Part shown: piece after piece, positions 1-9,020 of the stretch
How positions within the stretch are numbered: position 1 is the first letter of the stretch
Layout: each line of letters starts with the position of its first letter
NCBI GenBank assembly: GCA_014860395.1
Contig: JACZJU010000042.1
Coordinates: 1 to 32,654, forward strand
Source: Burkholderiales bacterium
GTDB taxonomy: Bacteria; Pseudomonadota; Gammaproteobacteria; Burkholderiales; SG8-39
Reading direction: 5' to 3'
Length of the DNA: 32,654 nt
Program-made: the position numbers and the translations under genes
The notes under the pieces: generated by a model
What the model saw: only the letters and a program-made list of their open reading frames with translations
What the model was told of the DNA's origin: nothing
Database searches by the model: none

Positions 1-1326
1 CAGGCGGGACACAAGGTTACCGGCTGCGATGCCAATGTGTATCCGCCCATGAGTACTCAGCTCGCAGCCCAAGGCATAGATCTGATTGAAGGCTACGGTG
101 CCGAGCAGATCAAGCTGAAGCCAGACCTGTGGGTGGTGGGCAATGTGGTTTCCCGCGGAACCCCATTAATAGAAGAAATTCTCGACCGTGGCGAGCGCTA
201 TTCCTCCGGCCCACAATGGCTGGCGGAGAACATCCTGCACACCAAGTGGGTGCTTGCAGTCGCCGGCACCCACGGCAAGACGACCACCTCCGCCATGCTG
301 GCATGGATCCTAGAGGCAGCCGGCAAGCGACCTGGGTTTCTTGTTGGCGGCGTGCCGCAGAATTTCGGCACCTCCGCCCGATTGACCGATTCCCCCTATT
401 TTGTAATCGAAGCGGACGAGTACGACACGGCTTTTTTCGACAAGCGCTCGAAGTTTCTCCACTATCATCCAAAAACCGCGATTCTGAACAATCTAGAGTT
501 CGATCATGCTGATATATTCAGCGATCTTGCTGCTATTGAGCAGCAATTTCATCATTTCGTTCGAACTGTTCCAAGGTCTGGCCTGCTCGTGGTAAACGGC
601 GTCGATGCTGCTCTGACGCGGGTTCTGAACCTGGGCTGCTGGACCCAAGTGGAGCACTTTGGCAGTAGCGACGGCTGGCAAGCCGAGTCCGTGGACACCG
701 AGGATTTCCGTGTCAGCCTCGTCGGACGGGAGCTGGGTAGGTTGCGCTGGGGTCTGCCCGGCGAGTACAACCGTTCCAATGCCCTGGCCGCAATTGCCGC
801 CGCTCGCCACGCCGGCGTGGATCCGGGCACCGCCTGCAAGGCGCTGGCCCGTTTCGACAGCGTCAAACGGCGCATGGAGCTGCGCGGCGTATCCGCCGAA
901 GTCGCGGTGTACGATGATTTCGCCCACCACCCCACGGCGATTGCCGCGACTGTTGGCGGGTTACGGCGCAAGGTCGGCAAGGCGCGCATTCTGGCCGTGC
1001 TGGAGCCGCGCTCCAATACGATGAAGCTCGGAATAATGAAAGACGCTATTGCCGGCAGCCTGGCCGAGGCCGATCTGGTGTACTGCTACAGCGCCAACCT
1101 AGGCTGGAATCCCGCAGACGCGCTCGCGTCGCTGGGCGCCAAGGCGGTTTGCCATGATGATCTGGACACTCTGGTCAGCGCCGTCGCTGCCGAAGCCAAG
1201 CCAGGAGATCAGGTGCTGATCATGTCCAACGGCGGGTTTGGCGGCATACACCAGAAATTGCTCGATCGGCTGAACACCAACGCTGAAGGCGCCGCCCAGG
1301 AATCACCGAAACTCCCGCGCAGTTAG
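1..1326 (+). CDS. mpl: UDP-N-acetylmuramate:L-alanyl-gamma-D-glutamyl-meso-diaminopimelate ligase, 5' truncated
   Basis: This is the peptidoglycan-recycling ligase that joins the recovered tripeptide L-Ala-D-Glu-mesoDAP to UDP-MurNAc in the cytoplasm, using ATP. The frame is open from base 1, so about 441 codons are present. Family members are about 455-460 residues, so I infer that only about 20 N-terminal residues lie upstream of the window. The Mur-ligase P-loop GTHGKTTT is at bases 265-288, and the central motif EADEYD follows about 50 residues later. The stretch with FDKRSKF and NNLEFDHADIF is typical of Mpl rather than MurC. The C-terminal domain keeps YDDFAHHPTAI and the NGGFGG motif. 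The gene ends 22 bases before yqiA on the same strand, so the two may be co-transcribed. The first methionine seen in the fragment (base 37) is internal and not the true start. Confidence 0.95.
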   Translation, partial: QAGHKVTGCDANVYPPMSTQLAAQGIDLIEGYGAEQIKLKPDLWVVGNVVSRGTPLIEEILDRGERYSSGPQWLAENILHTKWVLAVAGTHGKTTTSAMLAWILEAAGKRPGFLVGGVPQNFGTSARLTDSPYFVIEADEYDTAFFDKRSKFLHYHPKTAILNNLEFDHADIFSDLAAIEQQFHHFVRTVPRSGLLVVNGVDAALTRVLNLGCWTQVEHFGSSDGWQAESVDTEDFRVSLVGRELGRLRWGLPGEYNRSNALAAIAAARHAGVDPGTACKALARFDSVKRRMELRGVSAEVAVYDDFAHHPTAIAATVGGLRRKVGKARILAVLEPRSNTMKLGIMKDAIAGSLAEADLVYCYSANLGWNPADALASLGAKAVCHDDLDTLVSAVAAEAKPGDQVLIMSNGGFGGIHQKLLDRLNTNAEGAAQESPKLPRS

Positions 1327-1348
1327 GGCGGAACGGTGTCGCTTTGAG

Positions 1349-1921
1349 ATGCTGATCTACCTGCACGGCTTCAACAGTTCACCCGGCTCGCACAAGGCGC
1401 AGCTGCTCAAGCGCTATATGGATGAGCGCGGGCTGGCTGACCGATACTGCTGCCCGGCGCTGCCAACACTGGGCATGCGCGCCATCGGCTTGGTCGAAAT
1501 CGAAATAGCGCGGCACCCGCGCGAGTCCATTACCCTGGTCGGAAGCTCGCTCGGCGGATTCTACGCCAGCTACCTCGCCGAGCGCCACGATCTGCGTGCG
1601 GTTCTGATCAACCCCGCAGTGTATCCGCACGAGGACTTGAGCGCGTATCTCGGCGTGCAGCGCAACCTTTATACCCAGCGGCAATATGAACTTACCGAAG
1701 AGCACTTGCGTCAGTGGGAGAAGCTCTACCTGCCTAGCGTTCGCCCGCAGCGCTATCTACTGCTGTTGGAAACCGGGGATGAGGTGCTCGACTATCGTCA
1801 AGCGGTCGAAAAATACAAAGGCGCGCGCCAGATCGTAATCGAAGGCGGCGACCATAGCCTGAAGAGCTTTCCCGAGCACATCCCGCTGATTCTCGAATAC
1901 GCCGGACTGGCGCGCGCCTGA
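1349..1921 (+). CDS. yqiA: YqiA/YcfP-family alpha/beta-hydrolase (esterase)
   Basis: This is a small cytoplasmic alpha/beta-hydrolase of 190 residues, the usual length for the YqiA family (E. coli YqiA is an esterase; the physiological substrate is not known). It opens with the family hallmark YLHGFNSSPGSHKAQ. The nucleophile is Ser67 in GSSLGG, Asp144 lies in ETGDEVLD, and His169 lies in GGDHSL, so the triad looks complete. There is no signal peptide. The ATG at 1349 gives the expected N-terminus, although the ribosome site is weak. It follows mpl closely and converges on the HMG-CoA-lyase-like gene. The 50-base gap between them holds a direct repeat of CCCAGG but no convincing terminator hairpin. 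Confidence 0.9.
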   Translation: MLIYLHGFNSSPGSHKAQLLKRYMDERGLADRYCCPALPTLGMRAIGLVEIEIARHPRESITLVGSSLGGFYASYLAERHDLRAVLINPAVYPHEDLSAYLGVQRNLYTQRQYELTEEHLRQWEKLYLPSVRPQRYLLLLETGDEVLDYRQAVEKYKGARQIVIEGGDHSLKSFPEHIPLILEYAGLARA

Positions 1922-1971
1922 GTCTGGCCGGAAACAGCGAAAGTCTCCCAGGGTCCTGAATCCCAGGTTTC

Positions 1972-2913
1972 TTACACCGCGCGCGACAGCGCTTGATAGC
2001 CCTTGGGCAATCCTGCCTTGGCTATATGACCGTAGAGCTCGGCGTCGGGAAGGGCGGCGAACGCCGTCCGGCGCACTTCGATCAGCTTGCCGATGTCGAT
2101 GCCGGTCCTCACGCCCATGGACTCGAACATGAACACCAGGTCTTCGGTGACCACGTTGCCGGAAGCGCCGGGCGCCCAGGGGCAGCCGCCCAAGCCGCCC
2201 AGGGTACTATCGAAATTGCGCACGCCCGCCTCGTAAGCGGCGAGCGCATTGGCCAAGCCCAGGCCGCGGGTGTTGTGGAAATGCGCTTCGATGTTGAAGT
2301 CCTCGCCGATCGCTTTGCGCACTTTCCGGAACAGGCGCTTTACCTGTTCCGGATTGGCGTAGCCGACCGTATCGGCCAGGCTGATAGCGTCCGCACCGGC
2401 ATCGCGCAGCGCCACAGCCACTCGCACTACGTCGTCTTCTGCGACTGCGCCCTGCAGCGAACAGCCGAAAGCCGTCGAGCACGCGCCGACCAATTGCGCT
2501 CGTTGGGCGCCCGCCTGCGACTTCGCCAGATCGATCATGCGGGCGAAGTCATCGATCGCCTGCGCCGTGGTTTTGCGCACGTTGCTCTTGCTGTGCGCCT
2601 CGGAAACCGAAATGGGCACGGTGACGCGGCGCGCACCGGCGGCGAGGGCACGCTCGCAACCTTTTAAGTTGGGCACCAGCACCACGGCCGTCAAGCCGAG
2701 GATCGCATTGGCGTGCGCGAGCACTTCCTCGGCATCGATGAACTGCGGGATGAGCTTGGCCGGGACGAAGGAGCAGACTTCGATCTCACGCACGCCTGCG
2801 GCGGCCTCTGCGCTAATCCAGGCCTTCTTCGCCGCGGTCGGCATGAAGCTTTTGGTATTCTGCAGGCCATCGCGCGGGCCAACTTCTGAAATTACAACGT
2901 CGACAGCGTTCAC
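1972..2913 (-). CDS. Hydroxymethylglutaryl-CoA lyase family protein
   Basis: This is a TIM-barrel enzyme of the HMG-CoA lyase / DRE-TIM metallolyase family (313 residues). It is predicted to cleave 3-hydroxy-3-methylglutaryl-CoA to acetyl-CoA and acetoacetate in leucine breakdown, or a related 3-hydroxyacyl-CoA. The family opening VGPRDGLQN is at residues 11-19 (Arg14 and Asp15 are catalytic/metal positions). SVSEAHSKSN follows at about 102-111, and the metal histidines are in HFHNT (211-215). The active-site Cys244 is in GGLGGCPWAPGA. The usual Asp after the second His (HxHDT) is Asn here. The start is GTG at 2913, preceded by GAAAGGAA on the minus strand (2918-2925) at good spacing. No other leucine or isovalerate genes are adjacent, so the precise substrate is inferred. 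It is transcribed divergently from the RNase gene. Confidence 0.85.
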   Translation of the reverse strand: MNAVDVVISEVGPRDGLQNTKSFMPTAAKKAWISAEAAAGVREIEVCSFVPAKLIPQFIDAEEVLAHANAILGLTAVVLVPNLKGCERALAAGARRVTVPISVSEAHSKSNVRKTTAQAIDDFARMIDLAKSQAGAQRAQLVGACSTAFGCSLQGAVAEDDVVRVAVALRDAGADAISLADTVGYANPEQVKRLFRKVRKAIGEDFNIEAHFHNTRGLGLANALAAYEAGVRNFDSTLGGLGGCPWAPGASGNVVTEDLVFMFESMGVRTGIDIGKLIEVRRTAFAALPDAELYGHIAKAGLPKGYQALSRAV

Positions 2914-3067
2914 TTAATTCCTTTCTGCTGCATACGCGGATGGTCCGCGCGCCGCTGCGGCACAGTTCAGGTTAATAATGCACATAGTGTAACTCGACCA
3001 GCGGCGATGGGAACAAGCTTGGTTTGGCACAGTGTCTGGGCGCGCGGTACGGGATGGACAGCTAGCG

Positions 3068-3073
3068 TATAAT
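3068..3073 (+). promoter_or_regulatory. Candidate -10 element for the RNB ribonuclease gene
   Basis: A perfect TATAAT hexamer lies in the 268-base gap between the divergent HMG-CoA-lyase and RNase genes. No good -35 is visible at 16-18 bases upstream. If used, transcription would start near 3080. That excludes the earlier in-frame start at 3032 and supports the ATG at 3182. The rest of this gap shows no other gene or clear site. Confidence 0.4.
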
Positions 3074-3181
3074 TTGAACTGCGGCGTTGATTCGGACGCG
3101 GCGCAAGCGCTACGCGCTTCAACCTGTCCGTCAGGTGTGTCTGCGGCGCTCGACCAACCTTATTCCTTCGGCCCCGATCCC

Positions 3182-5026
3182 ATGAATGTGCTGTACGAAG
3201 AGACCGGCTCTTTCAAAGTCGGCGCGGTGCTCGCTGAGACCGACACCTCGCTGCAGGTGGAAGCTGCGCACGGCAAAAGAAGCAAGATCAAAGCGGCGAG
3301 CGTGTTGCTGCACTTCGAGGCGCCGCCGCTGGGTGAACTCATGGGCAAGGCGGAAACGCTGGCAGCCGAGATCGATTCCGATTTCCTGTGGCAATGCTGC
3401 GGCGAGGCCGAGTTTGGTTTCGCCGATCTGGCGCGCGAATATTTTGGCCATGCGCCCAACGCCCTGGAAGCCGCTGCCATCGCAATCAAGCTGCAGTCGG
3501 CGCCGATGTATTTCTACCGCAAGGGCAAAGGGCGTTTTCGTGCTGCGCCTCCGGACACGCTCAAAGCGGCGCTGGCGAGCGTGGAAAAGAAACGCTTGCA
3601 GGAGGCGCAGATCCGGTCCTGGGCCGACGAACTGCAGCGCGGCACTGTACCAGAGGCGCTGCGCGCCATATTGCCGCAACTGCTTTACCAGCCGGATCGC
3701 AACCGCATCGAAACTAAGGCACTGGAGCTGGCCTGCGAGGCGAGCGGACTGTCGGCCGCAAGGCTGATCGAACGCGCCGGGGCGCTGCCCTCCAGCCACG
3801 ACTACCATCTGGGCGCGTTTTTGTTCGAGTATTTTCCTCGCGATGCCGGGGTATTTGACAACATCACCGCAGACGAGCCGCCCGAGCTGCCTCTGGCCGC
3901 GGTCGCGGCATTCAGCCTGGACGACGCCAGCACCACCGAAATCGATGACGCTTTTTCCCTGACGCGGCTTGCCAACGGTCGGTATCGCGTCGGCATCCAC
4001 ATCGCTGCCCCGGCGCTGGGTTTCGCGCCTGGATCTGAGTTGGATAAGATCGCGCGCGCCCGCCTGTCGACCGCCTATATTCCGGGACAAAAGATCACCA
4101 TGCTGCCGCCGCAGGTGATCGAACACTACACCCTGGCCGAGGGACGAACCTGCCCTGCGGTGTCGCTGTACCTGGACATCAATCCGCTGTCGCATCTGGT
4201 GGAAGGGCAGGAAACGCGCATCGAACGCGTGCAAATCGCCGCTAACCTGCGTCATCACCAAGTCGAAGCGCTGGACGCAGCCTTTCTCGCCGGCGAGGAA
4301 CGCGGTGAGCTGCCGTTCGAGGCCGAGCTGTTTTTTCTGTGGCGGCTCGCGCTCGAGCTGGAAGCGGCGCGCGGCAAGCCGGCGACGCAGCAGGATCGTG
4401 TCGACTACAATTTTTATGTCGAGAACGAACGCGTCAGCATCGTCGAGCGCAGGCGCGGGGCGCCGCTGGACAAACTGGTGGCCGAACTGATGATCAGCGC
4501 CAACAATAACTGGGGCAGGCTCCTCGCCGACCGCGGCGTCCCGGCCATCTATCGCACCCAGTCCAACGGCAAGGTGCGAATGACTACCGTGCCTTCTCCG
4601 CACCAGGGCCTGGGCGTGTCGCATTATGTTTGGGCAAGCTCGCCGCTGCGCCGCTACATCGACCTGGTGAACCAATGGCAGCTGCTCGCCTGCCTCTCGG
4701 GCACTGCGCCACCGTTCGGAAAGAACTCCGCCGATCTGCTCGCGGCAATGCGCGAATTCGAACTTACCTATGCGGCATATGATCAATTCCAGAGCAAAAT
4801 GGAGCACTACTGGTGCCTGCGCTGGCTGCTGCAGGAACAGGTGACGCTCGCAAAGGCGCAGGTGCTACGCGACAATTTGGTCAAGTTTGAAGGCATTCCC
4901 CTGTATGTGCGCGTACCCTCATTGCCGGATCTGGAAACGGGTAGCCGGGTGCTGCTGGAAATTGAAGGGATAGATCTGATCGATAACGCGGTCAAATGTC
5001 GATACAAGGAACCGGTTGAAAGTTAA
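3182..5026 (+). CDS. RNB-domain exoribonuclease (RNase II/R family)
   Basis: This is a predicted processive 3'-to-5' hydrolytic exoribonuclease acting on RNA in the cytoplasm. The RNB catalytic core is clear. The metal-binding acidic motif D-D-A-S-T-T-E-I-D-D-A is at residues about 247-257, with the key aspartates at 255-256. GIHIAAPALGF follows, and SPLRRYIDL (about 487-495) carries the conserved arginines that contact the phosphate. The product is 614 residues from the ATG at 3182. The frame is open further upstream to 3032, but that extension is unlike the family and would precede the TATAAT at 3068. The N-terminal part (MNVLYEETGSFKVG) is a short OB-like region seen in the betaproteobacterial members; the terminal S1 domain is short or degenerate. 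A gene symbol (rnb or rnr) is not justified. Confidence 0.88.
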   Translation: MNVLYEETGSFKVGAVLAETDTSLQVEAAHGKRSKIKAASVLLHFEAPPLGELMGKAETLAAEIDSDFLWQCCGEAEFGFADLAREYFGHAPNALEAAAIAIKLQSAPMYFYRKGKGRFRAAPPDTLKAALASVEKKRLQEAQIRSWADELQRGTVPEALRAILPQLLYQPDRNRIETKALELACEASGLSAARLIERAGALPSSHDYHLGAFLFEYFPRDAGVFDNITADEPPELPLAAVAAFSLDDASTTEIDDAFSLTRLANGRYRVGIHIAAPALGFAPGSELDKIARARLSTAYIPGQKITMLPPQVIEHYTLAEGRTCPAVSLYLDINPLSHLVEGQETRIERVQIAANLRHHQVEALDAAFLAGEERGELPFEAELFFLWRLALELEAARGKPATQQDRVDYNFYVENERVSIVERRRGAPLDKLVAELMISANNNWGRLLADRGVPAIYRTQSNGKVRMTTVPSPHQGLGVSHYVWASSPLRRYIDLVNQWQLLACLSGTAPPFGKNSADLLAAMREFELTYAAYDQFQSKMEHYWCLRWLLQEQVTLAKAQVLRDNLVKFEGIPLYVRVPSLPDLETGSRVLLEIEGIDLIDNAVKCRYKEPVES

Positions 5027-5133
5027 GAGCGCATGAAAAAGAAAGTTAAGATAATTTCTCCCAGAAAGCATAGAATACGCTGATTTCACTAGTGTTTGAG
5101 GCTTGATTGCATAGCGTTTACCCGCTAGTCGCC

Positions 5134-6027
5134 ATGCGCCTTCGCTGGCCTGGGTTCATGGTCGGCATGGACCCGTCCTCGCGCAGCCTCACGCTCGCGC
5201 TGGCCTTGTCAATCTCGCTGCACGCGGTGGCGCTGTCTGTCCATTTCAAGCTGCCCGACATCATCCGCGACAAGTACGTCTCTCCGCCGCTAGAAGTGGT
5301 GCTGGTCAACAGCAAGACCCGCGCAGAGCCAGTCAAGCCCGACGTTCTGGCACAAGCCAACCTCGACGGCGGCGGCAATACCGATGAGAATCGGCGCGCC
5401 AAGACGCCATTGCCGGTGCTGAAAGAGGCAGAACCCGGCGCCGATACCAAGCGCGCGGCGCAGCGAGTGCAGGAGTTGGAGGCGCAACAGCTGAAGATGA
5501 TGACGCAGCTGCAGGCCGCGAAAAACGTGCCTGCCGCCGAACAGGCGAAGGTGGCCACAGCGTCGGAGGCGCCACAGCCCCGGATTTCGGGCCAGGACCT
5601 CGCCACCAATGCACTAGCGATCGCGCGCATGGAGGCGCAGATCTCGCGTCAGCTAGACGAATACAACAAGCGCCCGCGAAAAGCATTCATAGGCGCGCGC
5701 GCGCGGGAGTACCGCTTCGCGCAGTACGTCGAGGACTGGCGGCTCAAGGTCGAGCGTATCGGCAACCTGAACTATCCGGACGATGCGCGCGGCAGGGTCT
5801 ATGGCAGCCTGGTACTCACCGTTTCGATCAAGGCCGACGGCAGTCTGGACGCGGTCGAGGTGCGGCGGTCCTCCGGACACCAGATTCTAGACCGGGCGGC
5901 CGAGCGTATTGTGAAAATGGCCTCGCCTTACGCAAGCTTTCCCGCCAATATCAAACGTGACACCGACATTCTAGTCATCACCCGCACCTGGACATTTGCG
6001 CCGGGCGATAAATTGTTTGGAGAGTGA
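5134..6027 (+). CDS. TonB-family energy-transducer-like protein
   Basis: This is a predicted inner-membrane-anchored periplasmic protein with a TonB C-terminal domain, the part that contacts outer-membrane transporters in true TonB proteins. A short cytoplasmic N-terminus is followed by one membrane segment (about residues 18-38, SLTLALALSISLHAVAL). A charged, helix-prone linker with Ala/Gln-rich stretches comes next, and a TonB_C fold lies at about residues 196-291 (WRLKVERIGNLNYP, then GSLVLTVSIKADGSL and the RSSGHQILD motif). The long Pro-Lys rod of classical TonB is missing, and no exbB or exbD lies nearby, so the energised role is uncertain. Starts at 5107 (TTG), 5158 and 5167 are also possible, and none has a strong ribosome site. 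It ends 9 bases before aroE on the same strand. Confidence 0.82.
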   Translation: MRLRWPGFMVGMDPSSRSLTLALALSISLHAVALSVHFKLPDIIRDKYVSPPLEVVLVNSKTRAEPVKPDVLAQANLDGGGNTDENRRAKTPLPVLKEAEPGADTKRAAQRVQELEAQQLKMMTQLQAAKNVPAAEQAKVATASEAPQPRISGQDLATNALAIARMEAQISRQLDEYNKRPRKAFIGARAREYRFAQYVEDWRLKVERIGNLNYPDDARGRVYGSLVLTVSIKADGSLDAVEVRRSSGHQILDRAAERIVKMASPYASFPANIKRDTDILVITRTWTFAPGDKLFGE

Positions 6028-6036
6028 CTTCCCGCC

Positions 6037-6855
6037 ATGCCGGACCAATACGCCGTCATCGGTAACCCGGTAGCGCACAGCAAGTCTCCGCTGATTCATG
6101 CCGCATTTGCGCGCCAGACAGGACAGGATCTGGTGTATGAGCGGTTGCTCGCACCGAAGGACGCGTTTGTGGCGACGGCCAATGCATTCCGCGCCCGCGG
6201 CGGGCGCGGTCTCAACGTCACGTTGCCGTTCAAGGGCGAGGCGTTCCGCTACGCCACCGTACTGTCTGAGCGCGCCCGCTCGGCACAGGCGGTGAACACG
6301 CTTAAATTCGACGGCGACGTGATTTTCGCCGACAACACCGACGGAGCGGGGCTGGTGAACGATCTGGTGCGCAACCTCGGTTGTGTCATTGCCGGCCGGC
6401 GTATTCTGCTGATGGGGGCAGGCGGGGCGGCCAGCGGCGTGATCGAACCCCTACTCCAGCAACAGCCGGCACAATTCGCGCTCGCCAACCGCACACCGGA
6501 AAAGACGCAGTCGCTGGCGCAAAGCTTTCGCGGCGCACTCGAAGCGGTAAGCTATTCCGCGCTCGCCGGCAGACAGTTCGACCTCGTCGTCAACGCCACC
6601 TCGGCCAGCCTCGCGGGAGAACTGCCGCAGCTGCCGCCGGGCGTGTTCGCGCGCGGCGCGTTGGCGTACGACATGATGTACGGCAGAGGCGAAACGCCTT
6701 TCCTCGCCTTTGCGCGCAGCGAAGGCGCGGCGCAGCTCGCCGACGGCCTGGGCATGCTGGTGGAGCAGGCGGCAGAATCGTTCTACATTTGGCGCGGCCT
6801 GCGGCCGGACAGCGCGCCGGTACTTCAGCAGCTGCGGCAGATGAAGGATGATTAG
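6037..6855 (+). CDS. aroE: Shikimate dehydrogenase (NADP+)
   Basis: This enzyme reduces 3-dehydroshikimate to shikimate with NADPH, in the pathway to aromatic amino acids. It is 272 residues, the normal AroE length. The shikimate-binding SxS is in AHSKSPLIH (Ser15 and Ser17). The catalytic Lys66 is in NVTLPFKGEAF and the catalytic Asp102 in DNTDGAGL. The NADP-binding glycine loop GAGGAAS is at 127-133. The C-terminal DGLGMLVEQAAESF is typical. GGAGAG lies upstream inside the end of the TonB-like gene, and the last 8 bases overlap mtgA, so TonB-like/aroE/mtgA look like one transcription unit. Confidence 0.96.
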   Translation: MPDQYAVIGNPVAHSKSPLIHAAFARQTGQDLVYERLLAPKDAFVATANAFRARGGRGLNVTLPFKGEAFRYATVLSERARSAQAVNTLKFDGDVIFADNTDGAGLVNDLVRNLGCVIAGRRILLMGAGGAASGVIEPLLQQQPAQFALANRTPEKTQSLAQSFRGALEAVSYSALAGRQFDLVVNATSASLAGELPQLPPGVFARGALAYDMMYGRGETPFLAFARSEGAAQLADGLGMLVEQAAESFYIWRGLRPDSAPVLQQLRQMKDD

Positions 6856-7567
6856 AGCGGTCAAACGTCCGCTAGCGTCGCTGTGGAAGGCGCTCAGCTA
6901 CACCCTGGGCGCATTGTTCATCGCGTTGTTGCTCTATCAGGGCTGGTTTGCTGCGCATATCTGGTACTGGACCGCGCACAACCCCGAGAGCACCAGCTTC
7001 ATGCGGGCGCGCCTTGAGCACCTTCGCGCAAAGAACCCCAAAGCGACCCTGAAACAGCGCTGGACAAGCTACCCACGCATCTCCGACGAATTGAAGCGCG
7101 CAGTGATCGTGGCCGAGGACGCCAAGTTCTCCGAGCATGACGGATTCGACTGGGAAGGGATACAAAAAGCCATGGAGAAAAATCAGAGAAGGGGAAGGGT
7201 GGTCGCGGGCGGCTCCACTATCAGCCAGCAACTGGCCAAGAATCTGTTTCTCTCCGGCGAGAAGAGCTTATGGCGCAAAGGGCAGGAGGCCGTCATCACC
7301 TCCATGCTGGAGATACTGATGGACAAAGAACGCATTCTGGAGATCTATTTGAACGTCGCGGAATGGGGTGAGGGCGTGTTCGGCGCCGAGGCCGCGGCGC
7401 GACATTACTACAATGTCAGCGCAGCCGGCTTGAGCGCCGAGCAGGCGGCGCACCTGGCGGCAATGCTGCCGCGGCCGCTCTATTACGAACGCAATCGCGA
7501 CTCCGAATTCCTGCAGCGCTACAGTGAAACCATACGCACACGCATGCCTTCGGCGCAGCTGCCATAG
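6848..7567 (+). CDS. mtgA: Monofunctional biosynthetic peptidoglycan transglycosylase
   Basis: This GT51 enzyme polymerises lipid II into glycan strands at the outer face of the inner membrane. It is 239 residues, the usual length for MtgA without a transpeptidase domain. A single N-terminal membrane anchor spans about residues 18-40 (TLGALFIALLLYQGWF). The catalytic Glu90 is in VAEDAKFSEHDGFD. The second conserved block, GGSTISQQLAKNLFLS, follows, and the motif KERILEIYLN carries the second acid. The ATG lies inside the end of aroE (8-base overlap), which indicates translational coupling. It converges with the MFS gene across a 50-base gap that shows no clear terminator hairpin. Confidence 0.96.
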   Translation: MIRAVKRPLASLWKALSYTLGALFIALLLYQGWFAAHIWYWTAHNPESTSFMRARLEHLRAKNPKATLKQRWTSYPRISDELKRAVIVAEDAKFSEHDGFDWEGIQKAMEKNQRRGRVVAGGSTISQQLAKNLFLSGEKSLWRKGQEAVITSMLEILMDKERILEIYLNVAEWGEGVFGAEAAARHYYNVSAAGLSAEQAAHLAAMLPRPLYYERNRDSEFLQRYSETIRTRMPSAQLP

Positions 7568-7617
7568 TTCCTGTTTGAAGACGAAGGAATATCTCCCCTT
7601 GTATATCCCCGGTCCGG

Positions 7618-8922
7618 TCAGACCTTTCTCAGCGCAGCACGCCGACCGCGGCGCGCATCGACACCATGCAGAATCAGCAGGCCGGTCACAAAGAAGATGC
7701 CGGTAATAAGCATGGCGAGGCGGTGATTGCCCTGCGAAACCCAGCTCACCGCGCCATAGGTGATGGGGCCGAGGATGGAGGACAGATTTGTCGCCAATCC
7801 CCACAGGCCGAAGAACTCCGCGCGGCGGGCTTTCGGGCTCAAATAGCCCACCAACGCGCGCCCCGCAGACTGCGACGCACCCATGCACAGCCCAGCGAGG
7901 TTGGCCGCGATCCAGAACAGCACCCGCGTATCGGCCGCCCATGCAATCAACACGGTCGCGATCCAACCGGCAAGCGTGAACGCAATGGTAGGAACGTGGC
8001 CGAAGCGATCCTGCACATTGCCGAGGAAGAACGCACCCAACGCAGCAGTAACGTTGACCACCAATATCAGAATGAGCGTGTCGCGGGTATTGAAGCCCAT
8101 CGCCTGCTGAGCGTAGATCGCCGCCAGAGTGATCACCGTCTGCACGCCCGCTTGGTAGAACACGATGCACACCAGAAATCGGCGCAGGTCCTGATAGCGG
8201 ACGGCATGACGCAGGGTGTCGGCGAGACGCGCGAACGCCGCACCCACCAGAGATGCGCCTGAGGGCAACGGCTGCGGCGAGGCGCGCTCGCGCAGAATAG
8301 CAAAGGTAGGCAGGGTGGCCAGCGCGAACAGCGCCGCAGTGATAAGCATGGTCACAGGGACGAACTGTGCCGCCGTCTGGCCGCCGGCCTGTGCCCAGGA
8401 TACGTACGCAAGGCAAGTTCCCAGGGTAACAAGCCCGCCGACGTAGCCCAAGCTCCAGCCCCAGCCGGATACCTTGCCCAGATTTCTGCCGCGCGCCAGC
8501 TCCGGCAGGAATGCCGCAATCAGATCGCAGCCGGTGCAAAAGAAGAAATTCGATATGACCACGCAGGCCACCGCGACGGCAAGGTCGCCCGGACCGGCCA
8601 GGGCCAGGGCTGCGGTTCCGAGCACGCAGCCGGCGGTGGAGAACAGCAGCAGCCGCTTCTTGTTGGCGCGCAGATCGGCGTAGGCGCCTATCACCGGCGC
8701 GGTGACAATCACCAGAGCGTAAGAGAGCGACAGCGTTGCGGTCCAGACGAAGGTCGCCCAAGGCGCGCCGCCCGCCACTACCGCGACGAAATAGGCGTTG
8801 AATATCGCGGTAAGCACCACCGTGGTGTAACCCGAGTTGGCGAAGTCGTACATCGCCCAGGCCCAGATTTCCAGCGGGCGTACGTTCTGCTCCGAACCGC
8901 GGCTCGCGCGCCTTTCGCCCAT
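7618..8922 (-). CDS. MFS transporter, Atg22/UMF1-like
   Basis: This is an inner-membrane major-facilitator protein with about twelve hydrophobic segments, about 434 residues from the start chosen. The N-terminal signature WAWAMYDFANSGYTTVV is characteristic of the Atg22-like (UMF1) MFS group. In fungi this group exports amino acids from the vacuole, but its bacterial substrates are unknown. The glycine-rich loop between the two halves and the segment GASQSAGRALVGYLSP are MFS-like. The ATG at 8922 leaves a short hydrophilic N-terminus. An ATG at 8958 and an open frame to 9018 are alternatives, but 9018 would run through the mgtE promoter region. It is transcribed divergently from mgtE, so the two may share a control region. 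Confidence 0.82.
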   Translation of the reverse strand: MGERRASRGSEQNVRPLEIWAWAMYDFANSGYTTVVLTAIFNAYFVAVVAGGAPWATFVWTATLSLSYALVIVTAPVIGAYADLRANKKRLLLFSTAGCVLGTAALALAGPGDLAVAVACVVISNFFFCTGCDLIAAFLPELARGRNLGKVSGWGWSLGYVGGLVTLGTCLAYVSWAQAGGQTAAQFVPVTMLITAALFALATLPTFAILRERASPQPLPSGASLVGAAFARLADTLRHAVRYQDLRRFLVCIVFYQAGVQTVITLAAIYAQQAMGFNTRDTLILILVVNVTAALGAFFLGNVQDRFGHVPTIAFTLAGWIATVLIAWAADTRVLFWIAANLAGLCMGASQSAGRALVGYLSPKARRAEFFGLWGLATNLSSILGPITYGAVSWVSQGNHRLAMLITGIFFVTGLLILHGVDARRGRRAALRKV

Positions 8923-9020
8923 ATATGAAAATGTCCAAGAAACCGGTTTTGCAATCATAACCCGGCTGCTAGAATCGGCGGCGGGTGCGCAGCCGCATTC
9001 CCACTCCGGCCGAGGCAAAT

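Noticed and set aside
1922..1971. Possible terminator between yqiA and the HMG-CoA-lyase gene
   Set aside because: The two CCCAGG copies are direct, not inverted, so no hairpin forms.
3131..4807. Long open frame (558 codons) on the minus strand
   Set aside because: It lies wholly antisense to the well-supported RNB ribonuclease, has low-complexity His/Arg/Gln-rich composition and no recognisable domain; such shadows are common in GC-rich genes.
7268..8938. Second long minus-strand frame (556 codons)
   Set aside because: It is out of phase with the MFS transporter and runs antisense into mtgA; its translation is Arg/Cys/His-rich without domain features.
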